DNA of 64,000 bases, taken from Cyclobacteriaceae bacterium (GTDB lineage Bacteria; Bacteroidota; Bacteroidia; Cytophagales; Cyclobacteriaceae). The position numbers were made by a program, and so were the translations under genes. This document shows, one piece after another, positions 16,902 to 26,210 of this stretch; the stretch's first letter is position 1, and every line of letters starts with the position of its first letter. The notes below the pieces were generated by a model. The model was given only the letters and a program-made list of their open reading frames with translations, was not told where the DNA came from and did not search any database. The DNA lies in assembly GCA_022841475.1 (NCBI GenBank), contig JALHRJ010000012.1, positions 35,869 to 99,868 of the forward strand, given 5' to 3'.

Positions 16902-17531
16902 TCATTTCTTTTTGTAGCTAATCATAATACCAGCCCGGCTGGTTCGATCAATGCTGGTGGTAAACTGAGTGTGATTTTTTACATAGTTCATAAAGTCAGC
17001 ATCGGCCTGGCCATCAGCAACATTATGGGTGGCGAAGCAACCTCCAGCCTTAAGTTTTGATTCGAGGTTGATAAAGTACTGCGTATACCAGTCTTTGTCG
17101 GCATCGGAGAAAACAAAATCGAATGGACCGGGCAATTGTTTTACCAGGTCGTGCGCATTTCCCAATCGAGCATCCACAAATTCAGAAAGCCCGGCCTCGG
17201 CAATGTTCTTTAAAGCTTCTTTATATCTGCGTTCATTCAGTTCGAGTGTAATTACTTTGCCACCGGTTTTACTCATCGCCCAGGCAAGCCAAATTGTGGA
17301 GTGCCCCGTTGAGGTGCCAATTTCCAGGGCTGATGTATAGCCATTTTTTACAATCAGGTCGTAGAGAATTTTTCCATCCTCGTAAGGAACATTCATGTCG
17401 CGCCACTCACGTTTATGAGTATTCAAAAATTGCTCGACTTTTTTATCTAAGTCAGATTTTATTTGCGCCAGACTGAATGGGCTGATGGCAAGTATGGAAA
17501 CCAACAAGCAAAGTTTTACGATTGATTTCAT
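16902..17531 (-). CDS. exported O-methyltransferase (class I SAM-dependent)
   Basis: A 209 aa protein with signal peptide MKSIVKLCLLVSILAISPFSLA, followed by the methyltransferase fold. The SAM-binding segment is ALEIGTSTGHSTIWLAWAM (motif I), then VITLELNERRYKEA and FDFVFSDADKDWY (acidic motif). The chosen start is 60 bases inside the longest frame because that ATG begins a good signal peptide. A periplasmic SAM methyltransferase is unusual because SAM is cytoplasmic; the hydrophobic N-terminus might be an anchor instead. Confidence 0.78.
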   Translation of the reverse strand: MKSIVKLCLLVSILAISPFSLAQIKSDLDKKVEQFLNTHKREWRDMNVPYEDGKILYDLIVKNGYTSALEIGTSTGHSTIWLAWAMSKTGGKVITLELNERRYKEALKNIAEAGLSEFVDARLGNAHDLVKQLPGPFDFVFSDADKDWYTQYFINLESKLKAGGCFATHNVADGQADADFMNYVKNHTQFTTSIDRTSRAGIMISYKKK

Positions 17532-17635
17532 GACATGAAAGGTAATGTTTCGAAATTGACCAACAAGATTCGGTTTGTGGATCTTAGACAACCTGATTCA
17601 ATCCTTTATTCCCTTAACGGAAATAAGCTTATAAA

Positions 17636-17765
17636 CAGGCTATCTCAAAAGTCATTTAAAATTTAAAAGTCATTCCGGCCTTGAGCCGGAATCCCATCTT
17701 ACCTTGACGAAACTGGATCGTCATGCCTAAGGCTTGACGATGACCGAAAGACTTTTGAGACAGCC
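17636..17765. repeat. intergenic terminal-inverted-repeat element, copy R2
   Basis: Ends CAGGCTATCTCAAAAGTC and the complement of GGCTGTCTCAAAAGTC, with internal dyads CATTCCGGCC...GGCCGGAAT-type and GTCATGCC...GGCTTGACGAT-type. It lies just past the ffh stop on the minus strand, so it may terminate that gene. Confidence 0.82.
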
Positions 17766-17770
17766 CCAAA

Positions 17771-19102
17771 TTACCTTCCGAAAGGATTCAACGCATTGAG
17801 GGCTCGTTTGCCACCACCCATTTTATTCATGGTCTTCATCAGTTTGCGCATATCTTCAAACTGCTTCAGCAACTGATTTACCTGTTGCACATTGGTGCCG
17901 CTCCCTTTGGCAATTCTGTTTTTGCGGCTTGGATTTATTTTATCCGGATTTTCTCGTTCTTCAATCGTCATAGACCGAATAATCGCCTCAATGGGTTTAA
18001 ACGAATTGTCATCGATGTCTACACCTTTCATGGCCTTACCCATGCCGGGGATCATGCCTAAAAGATCTTTCATGTTACCCATCTTCTTGATCTGTTCAAG
18101 CTGAGAAAGAAAGTCGTTGAAGTCGAACTGGTTCTTACGCATTTTAGCATTGAGCCTCTTCGCTTCATCTTCATCAAAAGTCTGCTGCGCTTTTTCAACC
18201 AAACTCACCACATCACCCATGCCCAGAATCCGGCTTGCCATCCGATCGGGATAAAAACGATCAATGGCTTCCATCTTTTCGCCCGAGCTAATAAACTTAA
18301 TTGGTTTGTCAACTATTCTGCGAATGGAAAGAGCCGCACCACCACGCGTATCGCCATCCAGTTTGGTAAGCACCACCCCATTAAAATTCAATCGATCATT
18401 GAATGCCTTCGCAGTATTCACTGCATCCTGACCCGTCATCGCATCTACCACAAACAAAGTTTCGGAAGGCTTGAGAGCTTCTTTCAACCGTGCAATCTCA
18501 TCCATCATCGCTTCGTCAACAGCCAAACGACCGGCTGTATCCACAATCACTATTCGGAAATTATTTTTCTTCGCATGTTCAATAGCCGCCTTGGCGATCT
18601 TTACAGCATCTTTGTTGTCGGGCTCGGCATAAACTTCCACGCCTACCTGCTCGCCCAATACCTTCAACTGATTAATAGCCGCAGGCCGATAAATATCGCA
18701 GGCAGTTAACAGTACTTGTCTGCCCTGACGTTTCAAGTAGTTGGCTAGTTTGCCCGAGAAGGTGGTTTTACCAGATCCCTGCAATCCGGCAATTAGAATA
18801 ATGGCAGGATTGCCTTCAATCGAAATATCTTCACTTTCGCCACCCATTAATTGGGTGAGTTCATCATTTGTGATTTTTGTGAGTAATTGGCCTGGAGAAA
18901 CAGCTGTGAGCACATTCTGGCCCATTGCTTTTTCTTTGATTTCGTCCGTTACTTCTTTTGCTACCTTATAGTTTACGTCCGCATCGATCAGCGCCTTGCG
19001 AATTTCTTTTACGGTGGTGGCAACGTTAATTTCTGTAATCCTTCCCTGGCCTTTCAGGGTTTGAAAGGCCTTTTCCAACTTGAGACTTAAACTATCGAAC
19101 AT
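17771..19102 (-). CDS. ffh: signal recognition particle protein Ffh
   Basis: The SRP GTPase that binds signal peptides and 4.5S RNA for co-translational targeting. The N domain (residues 1-85) is followed by the G domain with GLQGSGKTTFSGKLA, DTAGRLAVD and TKLDGDTRGGAALS. The methionine-rich M domain (about 300-443) carries NRIAKGSGTNVQQVN and GGGKRALNALNPFGR. The length of 443 aa is typical. The start at 19102 follows a short AT-rich leader. No SRP RNA gene is seen nearby. Confidence 0.97.
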   Translation of the reverse strand: MFDSLSLKLEKAFQTLKGQGRITEINVATTVKEIRKALIDADVNYKVAKEVTDEIKEKAMGQNVLTAVSPGQLLTKITNDELTQLMGGESEDISIEGNPAIILIAGLQGSGKTTFSGKLANYLKRQGRQVLLTACDIYRPAAINQLKVLGEQVGVEVYAEPDNKDAVKIAKAAIEHAKKNNFRIVIVDTAGRLAVDEAMMDEIARLKEALKPSETLFVVDAMTGQDAVNTAKAFNDRLNFNGVVLTKLDGDTRGGAALSIRRIVDKPIKFISSGEKMEAIDRFYPDRMASRILGMGDVVSLVEKAQQTFDEDEAKRLNAKMRKNQFDFNDFLSQLEQIKKMGNMKDLLGMIPGMGKAMKGVDIDDNSFKPIEAIIRSMTIEERENPDKINPSRKNRIAKGSGTNVQQVNQLLKQFEDMRKLMKTMNKMGGGKRALNALNPFGR

Positions 19103-19221
19103 CTGAGATTAATTTAATTACGGGGCTACAAATTTAGCCTTGTGGCCATCCCTGTGCAAATAGGGGCGAGGTTTTCTTATTGGGCGGCTTAATTGATCGA
19201 ATTGGAACAATCAGGAGAAAA

Positions 19222-19458
19222 TCACTTGTCATATTTCCAGGCCTGGTACCCCAGTAAGGTTAACTCCACCACCACCAGGTTCTTATTGAAGTTCGAATAG
19301 AGTAATTTCACCAGGTCTTTGTTTTGAAGGTTATTGGCAAACTCGAATGCCTTTTCGAAATCGGACGAACTGTAGTTTAGGAATTCCATCACATTTCCGG
19401 TGCCGCCCTGGCTGGCCAGATTTTCAAGAACCACAGCTTCTGATTTATCTAAGTTCAT
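19222..19458 (-). CDS. hypothetical protein, 78 aa
   Basis: A small acidic-to-neutral soluble protein beginning MNLDKSEAVVLENLASQGGTG. The composition suggests a helical winged-helix-like fold (SSSDFEKAFEFANNLQNKDLVKLL then a strand VVVELTLLGYQAW), but I do not recognise a family. It lies in the gap between ffh and the AraC regulator, on the minus strand. Confidence 0.55.
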   Translation of the reverse strand: MNLDKSEAVVLENLASQGGTGNVMEFLNYSSSDFEKAFEFANNLQNKDLVKLLYSNFNKNLVVVELTLLGYQAWKYDK

Positions 19459-19557
19459 TTCATCTACATCTATTCACGCTAAGGTAAGAAGCCTTGCCAT
19501 ATCGGTGATTGGATTCGGCAAGTTTATTAAATTTAATTTTCCGGAAATAAAACTGCT

Positions 19558-20364
19558 ATGAATTACGCTCGTGTTTCACCTGAAAAAGGTCTCGAAAAAA
19601 TTATCGAGTGTTATTGGTTTGCAGACAGTGATGAAACAGTACCAAGAACAGAGAAGATTATTCCGGATGGATATCCAGAGATAATATTTCATTTTGGAGA
19701 TGCCTACAAGATTAACCTGCAGGGTACATGGCAACTACAATCAAAAAATCTATTAGCCGGACAAATCAAAAAATTCTTCTACCTGCAAAACACCGGAGCC
19801 GCAGGGATGGTTGGTGTGAAGCTCAAACCGATTGCAGTTGCCCAACTTTATAAGGTTGACATGTCGGCACTGACCGATCAGGTAGTTGATCTGAATCAAA
19901 TATTAGGAACTGAGTTTCGTGAAATTGAAGCGGCTGTAAACGCGAAATTGCCACAGCAGGAAATCGTTGAAATACTAAACGCTTACTTTCGTGAAATTCT
20001 AAATCGCGGTTTGGAGAATAAAATTGAACTGGCACTTAACAGAATTTTTGATACCCAGGGAAATGTGCAGGTACGTGAAATTGCCGATGCGCTAAGTATT
20101 ACTGAAAGACAACTTGAGCGATTATTTAAGAAGTTTGTTGGCGTGTCACCGAAATTCTACGCGCGTATTATCCGGTTCAGTCATATTTTTAATTTAATGC
20201 AGCAGGGTGACAAATCGTGGGTGGATGTTGCATTGGGTTCAGGCTTTTATGATCAATCACACTTTATTCGCAATTTCAAAGCGTTTTCTGGCGAAGACCC
20301 TTCTGCCTATTTATTTGATGAAGCTAGTTTTGCTAATTTCTTTATGAAAAAATCTGTGCATTGA
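19558..20364 (+). CDS. AraC family transcriptional regulator with DUF6597-type sensor domain
   Basis: A 268 aa regulator. The N-terminal half (MNYARVSPEKGLEKIIECYW and following) resembles the DUF6597 domain seen in many AraC regulators. The C-terminal ~100 residues form two helix-turn-helix motifs (VREIADALSITERQLERLFKKFVG; WVDVALGSGFYDQSHFIRNFKAFSG). The neighbouring DUF6265 gene, 64 bp downstream on the same strand, is a candidate target. Confidence 0.87.
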   Translation: MNYARVSPEKGLEKIIECYWFADSDETVPRTEKIIPDGYPEIIFHFGDAYKINLQGTWQLQSKNLLAGQIKKFFYLQNTGAAGMVGVKLKPIAVAQLYKVDMSALTDQVVDLNQILGTEFREIEAAVNAKLPQQEIVEILNAYFREILNRGLENKIELALNRIFDTQGNVQVREIADALSITERQLERLFKKFVGVSPKFYARIIRFSHIFNLMQQGDKSWVDVALGSGFYDQSHFIRNFKAFSGEDPSAYLFDEASFANFFMKKSVH

Positions 20365-20428
20365 AACTGATGTCGGATTTGTACAAGATCAATTGAACTG
20401 AGGATTATATGTTTGATAAAAAAAATTT

Positions 20429-20896
20429 ATGAAGGTAATTACACTCTTAAGCGTATTGTTAATTCCGATCACCGGATTTGCACAATCCACTCAGCCAAAA
20501 GGCAAGGATGGATTAAAAAAACTCTCCTGGCTGGAAGGCACCTGGAATCGCACCAACGCAAAGCCGGGACGCACCGCTCATGAACGATGGGTAAGGACCG
20601 AAAAGAATGACTTGCAGGGTTGGGGAGTTTCTATGAATGGATCGGATACTTCATTTGTTGAAAAGATCAGAATCGTGTTAAAGGACAATGAACTTAATTA
20701 TGTTGCCGATGTGCCTGAGAACAAAGAACCGATCTATTTTAAATTTACTGAGCTAACGGCCACCGGTTTTGTTTGCGAAAACACAATGCATGATTTTCCC
20801 AATAAGATTTCTTACCAACTGGATGGTAAAAATTTAAAAGCAACTATTTCAGGTGACGGAAAGTCTATGGATTATTTCTTTGTAAAGAAGGAGTGA
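20429..20896 (+). CDS. DUF6265 exported protein
   Basis: A 155 aa exported protein with a signal peptide (MKVITLLSVLLIPITGFAQ). The core KLSWLEGTWNRTNAKPGRT and HERWVRTEKNDLQGWG resembles the lipocalin-like DUF6265 family of Bacteroidota. Its function is unknown. Its 3' end overlaps the convergent glycerate kinase gene by 25 bp. Confidence 0.72.
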   Translation: MKVITLLSVLLIPITGFAQSTQPKGKDGLKKLSWLEGTWNRTNAKPGRTAHERWVRTEKNDLQGWGVSMNGSDTSFVEKIRIVLKDNELNYVADVPENKEPIYFKFTELTATGFVCENTMHDFPNKISYQLDGKNLKATISGDGKSMDYFFVKKE

Positions 20897-22011
20897 TCGT
20901 CTTTCAGATTCTCGTAAACGCGGTTCGAAATTAACTCAGAGGCGTTTGCCATTGCTTCAGTCGTGGTGGTATGCTCGTTCACGAGTGTTAACACCTTTTG
21001 TAATCCAAGGCTTTCAATTTCTTTATCTGATAGTTTATTTATTCCCGAAATCGCTAGTACCGGTTTTTTATGTTTGATTGCGAGTTGAGTTACACCCATC
21101 ACCACCTTGCCGGATAAAGTTTGTGCGTCCATCTTTCCTTCTCCGGTGATTACAAGGTCAGCCCGCATAATTTCATCTTCTAACCGTAATACACTCAGCA
21201 GGTACTCAATACCACGAAAAAAAGTAGCATTTAAAAATACTTTTGCCCCGGCTCCAAGTCCTCCGGCTGCACCGGCTCCTGGAAAGTCAGGGTTTAATTT
21301 CAGTTGTGCTTTGACAACACCGGCAAAGTTTCTAAGACCCGAATCAAGAATCTGAATAGCGTTGTCATCGGCTCCCTTCTGTGGACCATAAATACAAGCT
21401 GAACCCTGTGGACCAAACAGTTCGTTGTCTACATCACACAGCACAATTACTTCAATAGGCTTTTGTTTTAATAAGAAGTTGTCATCAATTATGGAATGAA
21501 GATGAATCAGATTTTCGCCAATGGGGTTAAGCATTTTTCCTGCTTCATCAAGGAACTTCATACCCAACGCAGCGGCCATGCCGATACCAGCGTCATTCGT
21601 AGCACTGCCACCAATAGCAAGTACTATTTTTTTTACACCTTGTTTAATGGCATCTGCGATTAGTTCTCCGGTACCATAGGTTGTGGTTTTGAGTGGATTT
21701 CGTTCTTCTTGTGTTAGCAACTGTAAACCCGAAGCGCTCGCCATTTCTATAAAAGCTGTGGAACCATCGCCAGAAATGCCACACGAGGCATTGATTTTTC
21801 TGAACAGCGGATCGGAAACGCGACACGTAACAATCGAACCTTGTGAATGCGTAGTCAGCAACTCGTAGGTGCCTTCACCGCCATCGGCCATGGGCACTGA
21901 AACAATTTTGATCGAAGGGTTAATTCGTTTTAAACCTCGCTCAATGGCATTACACACTTCCGCTGCCGAAAGCGACCCTTTAAATTTATCCGGTGCCACT
22001 AGTATTGTCAC
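20872..22011 (-). CDS. glycerate kinase (type II, GarK/GlxK)
   Basis: Phosphorylates D-glycerate to 2- or 3-phosphoglycerate. The 379 aa protein starts TILVAPDKFKGSLSAAEVC, the family signature. It includes MADGGEGTYELL, KKIVLAIGGSATNDAGIGMA and DLVITGEGKMDAQTLSGK. It overlaps the GntP permease start by four bases (ATGA at 22008-22011), so the two are coupled: import, then phosphorylation of glycerate or a related acid. Confidence 0.93.
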   Translation of the reverse strand: MTILVAPDKFKGSLSAAEVCNAIERGLKRINPSIKIVSVPMADGGEGTYELLTTHSQGSIVTCRVSDPLFRKINASCGISGDGSTAFIEMASASGLQLLTQEERNPLKTTTYGTGELIADAIKQGVKKIVLAIGGSATNDAGIGMAAALGMKFLDEAGKMLNPIGENLIHLHSIIDDNFLLKQKPIEVIVLCDVDNELFGPQGSACIYGPQKGADDNAIQILDSGLRNFAGVVKAQLKLNPDFPGAGAAGGLGAGAKVFLNATFFRGIEYLLSVLRLEDEIMRADLVITGEGKMDAQTLSGKVVMGVTQLAIKHKKPVLAISGINKLSDKEIESLGLQKVLTLVNEHTTTTEAMANASELISNRVYENLKDDHSFFTKK

Positions 22012-23327
22012 AATACAATGAATAATAAAATGGAAACAACCAAGGCTGTTAACCCTTGAGCGAGTGTAACAAGCGTATAACTTCGATAGGCATCGCGTTC
22101 ACTAATGCCACTGAATTGTGATACAACCCAGAAGTAAGAATCATTGGCATGCGATACTGTCATGGCACCACCCCCAATTGCCAGAATTAAGATTGACATA
22201 GCAACAGGAGAGACAAATCCTGCAGTGGCCGTGAGCGGAACGAGTAATGAACTGGTAATGATAATGGCCGATGTGGAAGAGCCCTGTGCAGTTTTTAAAA
22301 TCGCGGCAAGCACAAATCCGATTAATAAAAAAATAATTCCACCAGCTTCTGAGTTTGCCATGTACTCTTTCAGAATAACATCTACTCCACTGGATTTTAT
22401 TACTCCACCAAAGGCTCCCCCAGCACCGGTGATCAGCAGAATAATTCCCGCATCTTTCAGCGCTTCAGAAATCCAGCCCGGCCATTCTGTTTTTTGACTT
22501 TTCGAAATGAGTAGCGTAGAACAAAGCAAGCCAATCAATAGTGCAATAGAAGGATTGCCGATGATTTGAAGAACGCTAACACCTGATGTTAGTGTTGGAA
22601 TAAGATGAGCCAGCGAACCAGAGGCTATCAATATGATGGGTATAATCAAAGGTAAAATTGCTAACAGGAATGAATGTTTACCTTGTGGTATTTCAGGCTG
22701 CGTTGATTGTGTAGTAGTTATGTTTGCGCCAAGTTTTTTTGAAAAGAAATACGAAACCAGTCCTACTGGGACTGACCCAATCAATCCAATTAAAATTACG
22801 ATGCCCAGATTTGATGCGACACCTAAATTTGCCGCAGCTGCTAAAGGACCTGGTGTAGGGGCGACCAGTGTATGGGATGTATATAGACCAGAGGAAAGTG
22901 CAAGTGAAAGTTGAGCTGGATTAGCACCCGATGCAGACAAGGCTGGTATCAAACGCGAGAGAATTATAAATCCGGAATCACAAAAAACCGGAATACCAAC
23001 CAACACGCCAATCATTGACATGGCTAATACCGTTTTCTTTGGTCCGAACGCAACTATGATTCTGTTGCCGATAGTTGTCATGGCGCCTGTTCGTTCCAGT
23101 ACAATCCCCAGGCAGGAACCAATGGCCACCAGAAAACCAATTTGCTGCAGCAACGATCCAAATCCAGCTTGCATAGAAATGAAAATTTCGATTATCGATT
23201 TGCCCATTAAGGTGCCGAACAGGAGGGACGCTAGAATGAGCGAGAAAAACGGGTGAAGTTTTAAATACCGCGAAACAACAATGAGGGCAGTTATTGAAAC
23301 TATCAGTGCAATAATGATTTGAAGCAT
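22008..23327 (-). CDS. GntP family sugar-acid permease
   Basis: Inner-membrane transporter of 439 aa with about 12 hydrophobic segments and the family stretch GLYTSHTLVAPTPGPLAAA. Homologues import gluconate, glycerate and similar acids. Coupling to the glycerate kinase makes glycerate the most likely substrate. The start at 23327 (MLQIIIALIVSITALIVV) is preferred: it falls 8 bp after the moeA stop and removes a polar extension that the longer frame would have. Confidence 0.88.
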   Translation of the reverse strand: MLQIIIALIVSITALIVVSRYLKLHPFFSLILASLLFGTLMGKSIIEIFISMQAGFGSLLQQIGFLVAIGSCLGIVLERTGAMTTIGNRIIVAFGPKKTVLAMSMIGVLVGIPVFCDSGFIILSRLIPALSASGANPAQLSLALSSGLYTSHTLVAPTPGPLAAAANLGVASNLGIVILIGLIGSVPVGLVSYFFSKKLGANITTTQSTQPEIPQGKHSFLLAILPLIIPIILIASGSLAHLIPTLTSGVSVLQIIGNPSIALLIGLLCSTLLISKSQKTEWPGWISEALKDAGIILLITGAGGAFGGVIKSSGVDVILKEYMANSEAGGIIFLLIGFVLAAILKTAQGSSTSAIIITSSLLVPLTATAGFVSPVAMSILILAIGGGAMTVSHANDSYFWVVSQFSGISERDAYRSYTLVTLAQGLTALVVSILLFIVL

Positions 23328-23334
23328 GCTCGTA

Positions 23335-24525
23335 CTAGGTTCGGAAAGAATAATAGTCGAATACCTGACCCGCTTTAAACTCCGTTGCTTCTGCAGGCAG
23401 TTCAACAAAACCAGTAACCTCTTTCAGATTGGCAAAATCTCCCGAGCCACCTCCCGCTTTTGGATAGGCCTTCAATTGCCCGTGTTCATTCTCAACCTGT
23501 ACTTGTAGAAAGTACGTGAGCGGGGGCTTGAAAGAAAAATTTGCTGCCAGCACAACTTGTTTTTGCTCAAGTGTCCCATTCAAACTCTTCATAAGCCAGG
23601 GTTTTATGTATCGGTAAAAACACATGTAGGTGGAAACAGGATTCCCCGGAAGGGCAAAGACAACGTGTTTACTGGAGGTGCCAAACCAAAGTGGCTTTCC
23701 GGGTTTTTGACTCACCTGGTGAAAGCGTTTCTGAATTCCGTTTCGCTCGAGGGTTTGAGGAACAAAATCAAACTTTCCTTTCGATACTCCCCCTGAAAAA
23801 ATGATCAGTTGATAGTGCTCCAGAATTTTCCGCACTTCGGTTTCAAGAATTTCTTGCTGATCGGGAATATGAAACTGATCAGCCGGGCAGCCAATTTCAA
23901 GCAAAGCCGCCTGCAACGCATAACTGTTTGATCTTCGGATTTGATAGGGCAGGGGAATGAGATCCACCGGAATCAGTTCATCGCCCGTGGAGATGATTGC
24001 CGTTTTTGGAAATGATGAGACCGAGACTTTTTTCATTCCTACAGAAGCCATCAAAGCAACTTCGGCTGGCGAAATTTTTATTGCGGGCGCAAGCAGAACG
24101 TCATTGTGTTTCGCATCCTGACTTTGTTTGTGAATGTTATCGCCTTTTTGAGTTTCTTGAATTAACACGGTAGCAAGCTGAGCTTTTATCTCAAGATCTT
24201 CGTATCGGATAACGGTGTCCGTACCGAGTGGAAGCATCGCGCCTGTCATCACTTCGACACAAGATGTTGCTTTGCTTAATCGCAATTGTTGTTTTCCGGC
24301 TGCCTGAATGTTTTCGATGGGAAATTTTCGGATTCCATTTTTCCAGGCTTCCGAATCGATCGCGATGCCATCCATGGCTACGCGGTTGAAAGGTGGAAAG
24401 TCACGATCGGCCCGGACTTCTTCGCGCAAAATGCGACCGCAAGATTCCTGAATGGAAATTTCTTCGACTCCGGTATCAATTGAGTGCGAGAGAATAATTG
24501 CTGAAGCCTCTGAAACGCTTATCAT
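23335..24525 (-). CDS. moeA: molybdopterin molybdenumtransferase MoeA
   Basis: Inserts molybdate into adenylylated molybdopterin. The 396 aa protein has the MoeA N-terminal domain (ASAIILSHSIDTGVEEISI), the DRDFPPFNRVAMDGIAID motif, GAMLPLGTDTVIRYEDL, and the central MogA-like domain with ISTGDELIP and FSGGVSKGKFDFVP, then LPGNPVSTYMCF. It is divergent from moaC by 37 bp and is followed closely by the GntP gene. Confidence 0.95.
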   Translation of the reverse strand: MISVSEASAIILSHSIDTGVEEISIQESCGRILREEVRADRDFPPFNRVAMDGIAIDSEAWKNGIRKFPIENIQAAGKQQLRLSKATSCVEVMTGAMLPLGTDTVIRYEDLEIKAQLATVLIQETQKGDNIHKQSQDAKHNDVLLAPAIKISPAEVALMASVGMKKVSVSSFPKTAIISTGDELIPVDLIPLPYQIRRSNSYALQAALLEIGCPADQFHIPDQQEILETEVRKILEHYQLIIFSGGVSKGKFDFVPQTLERNGIQKRFHQVSQKPGKPLWFGTSSKHVVFALPGNPVSTYMCFYRYIKPWLMKSLNGTLEQKQVVLAANFSFKPPLTYFLQVQVENEHGQLKAYPKAGGGSGDFANLKEVTGFVELPAEATEFKAGQVFDYYSFRT

Positions 24526-24562
24526 GAATTGTTACCTTTGATTTTAAATGCGTATTCGACTA

Positions 24563-25045
24563 ATGAAGAAACAATTTACACATATTGACGCCTCCGGCAA
24601 CCCCCAAATGGTGGATGTATCCGTGAAAAAGCCTACCAGACGGATCGCGAAGGCCCAGGCTACCGTCTTTTTGGGTAAAGAAATTCTTTCGAAAATGAAA
24701 GGAGATGAGTTAATAACCAAAAAAGGTCCGGTGTTTCAAACAGCCATCATTGCCGGTGTGATGGCAGCCAAAAAAACTCATGAGCTTATACCATTTTGTC
24801 ATCCTTTAAGTCTTGAGGATTGCCAGATTCATATTTCGGTTAAGAAGCAAAGAGCGATCATTCATACTGAAACAATCATAACATCGAAAACCGGAGTTGA
24901 AATGGAAGCCTTAACAGCCGCATCGGTAGCTGCTCTAACAATATATGATATGTGTAAAGCGCTTTCACATGATATAATTATCGAAGAGATTAAACTGATG
25001 GAAAAGCGAGGGGGGAAGAAGGATTTTTTAAGAAATACTAAATAA
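24563..25045 (+). CDS. moaC: cyclic pyranopterin monophosphate synthase MoaC
   Basis: Converts the MoaA product to cyclic pyranopterin monophosphate. The 160 aa protein has FTHIDASGNPQMVDVSVKK at the start, then IPFCHPLSLEDCQI, EMEALTAASVAALTIYDMCKAL and KRGGKKDFL at the end, all family signatures. The start at 24563 (MKKQFTHID) is chosen over the in-frame ATG 15 bases upstream, since it aligns with the family N-terminus. Confidence 0.95.
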   Translation: MKKQFTHIDASGNPQMVDVSVKKPTRRIAKAQATVFLGKEILSKMKGDELITKKGPVFQTAIIAGVMAAKKTHELIPFCHPLSLEDCQIHISVKKQRAIIHTETIITSKTGVEMEALTAASVAALTIYDMCKALSHDIIIEEIKLMEKRGGKKDFLRNTK

Positions 25046-25234
25046 CGACACCTAAACGCTTATAAATCTTTCCAAAACGTAATTTTTTTTAATATTTCCG
25101 TAAGTGACAATTTATTAATCCTTTACGGGGCTATCTATTAACTGATTCTCAAAGTAAATTTTCATGCAAACGAATGAAATGACGAATAGAATTTTGATTT
25201 GTGTATTCCTGAACTTTTTACAAGTCGAAATGTT

Positions 25235-25242
25235 TAAATTTG
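25235..25242 (+). promoter_or_regulatory. candidate -7 promoter element (TAnnTTTG)
   Basis: TAAATTTG matches the Bacteroidota sigma-A -7 consensus TAnnTTTG and lies 20 bp before the small membrane ORF. No TTTG stands at the ideal 19-21 bp upstream, so this is only a partial match. Confidence 0.4.
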
Positions 25243-25262
25243 CATGTCTAAAAATGTTGGCT

Positions 25263-25403
25263 ATGAAATCAATTGGAAGAAATCTATTAAATGGCTTTCA
25301 GCTGAATCCGATTAATCGCGATTTGCTGATTGTAATCTCATCCGGGTTGTTGATTGCGGTTGCAATCATTACGCTTTTGGTGATGATAGTAAGTCAAATT
25401 TAA
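25263..25403 (+). CDS. small membrane protein, 46 aa, unknown function
   Basis: A short frame beginning MKSIGRNLLNGFQLNPINRD and ending in a single hydrophobic helix (LLIVISSGLLIAVAIITLLVMIV). A longer in-frame start at 25164 exists, but a Bacteroidota -7 element TAAATTTG at 25235-25242 falls inside that extension. Transcription would then begin near 25249, favouring the start used here. A strong terminator follows at 25427. The family is not recognised. Confidence 0.6.
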   Translation: MKSIGRNLLNGFQLNPINRDLLIVISSGLLIAVAIITLLVMIVSQI

Positions 25404-25426
25404 ATTTGAGTAAAGCTCAAAGTAAA

Positions 25427-25447
25427 AGCGCCAGACTTTCTGGCGCT
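25427..25447 (+). terminator. rho-independent terminator
   Basis: Stem AGCGCCAGA/TCTGGCGCT with a 3-nt loop, then six T and more T-rich sequence. It terminates the small membrane gene and possibly moaC. Confidence 0.88.
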
Positions 25448-25478
25448 TTTTTATTTTCCGCTTATTCTTAGAATGATA

Positions 25479-25889
25479 TTATGGATGCGCTGAAACCCAT
25501 TGGTCCCCATCTTCAAAGAATTCCTTTTTCCAGATGGGAACAGTCTGTTTTAGGCTGTCGATGATAAACTGACAGGCGGCAAAGGATTCTTTTCTATGCG
25601 GAGTGGAAACCGCGACAACTACCGCAATCTCCCCAGGCAGCAAAGTTCCAGTGCGATGGCTTATCGCCCAGCCGGTAAGGCTCCATTGTTGAGCAGCCCG
25701 ATCAATTATTTTTTGAATTTCTGCTATAGCCATCGGTTCGTAAGCTTCATATTCCAGTTTTACTACATTTTTACCAGAAGTCTGATTGCGCACAGTGCCA
25801 ATAAACGTATTTATAGCCCCAGCTTCTTTTAATGAAGCAGCCTCAATTACTTTTTGAACCTCAATGGGCTGTTCGGTAATCTCAATCAT
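25479..25889 (-). CDS. moaE: molybdopterin synthase catalytic subunit MoaE
   Basis: Large subunit of molybdopterin synthase, 136 aa. It contains GAINTFIGTVRNQTSGKNVVKLEYEAY, ISHRTGTLLPGEIAVVVAVSTPHR and a PIWKKEFFEDGDQWV end; the Lys in WKKE is the usual active-site position. The MoaD gene lies 16 bp upstream on the same strand, so the two subunits are co-transcribed. Confidence 0.95.
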   Translation of the reverse strand: MIEITEQPIEVQKVIEAASLKEAGAINTFIGTVRNQTSGKNVVKLEYEAYEPMAIAEIQKIIDRAAQQWSLTGWAISHRTGTLLPGEIAVVVAVSTPHRKESFAACQFIIDSLKQTVPIWKKEFFEDGDQWVSAHP

Positions 25890-25905
25890 CTCAATTTTGA
25901 ATTGA

Positions 25906-26145
25906 CTAGCCTCCGCTAACCGGTGGTATTAATGCAATCTCATCTTTATCGCTAAGTACTTTTTCGTCTGGAGCATATTCGTGATTAACGGCAATAAAGA
26001 GTGAATTCAATTTGTCCAATGTCGGATATCGGGTCGATAATGTTTTACGTAAATCACCCACCGAAGTGCCGTTCATATCCAGTTCTACCTCCCGGCCACC
26101 CAAAATATCGCGTGAGATTCCAAACGTTTTGATTTTTAACTTCAT
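25906..26145 (-). CDS. moaD: molybdopterin synthase sulfur carrier subunit MoaD
   Basis: A 79 aa ubiquitin-like sulfur carrier ending in the obligatory Gly-Gly (IPPVSGG), which is thiocarboxylated. AVNHEYAPDEKVLSDKDEIALIPPVSGG is typical of the C-terminal half. It forms a complex with MoaE encoded just downstream. It is divergent from moaA, with 65 bp between the starts. Confidence 0.93.
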   Translation of the reverse strand: MKLKIKTFGISRDILGGREVELDMNGTSVGDLRKTLSTRYPTLDKLNSLFIAVNHEYAPDEKVLSDKDEIALIPPVSGG

Positions 26146-26210
26146 TTAACAAATATACATACTCCCATCATTCGTATTATTCGATCGATCATATCTATCT
26201 TTCGCGTACA

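Noticed and set aside
26146..26210. Molybdenum-cofactor riboswitch between moaD and moaA
   Set aside because: The gap is only 65 bp, shared by two divergent genes, and shows no clear multi-stem structure.
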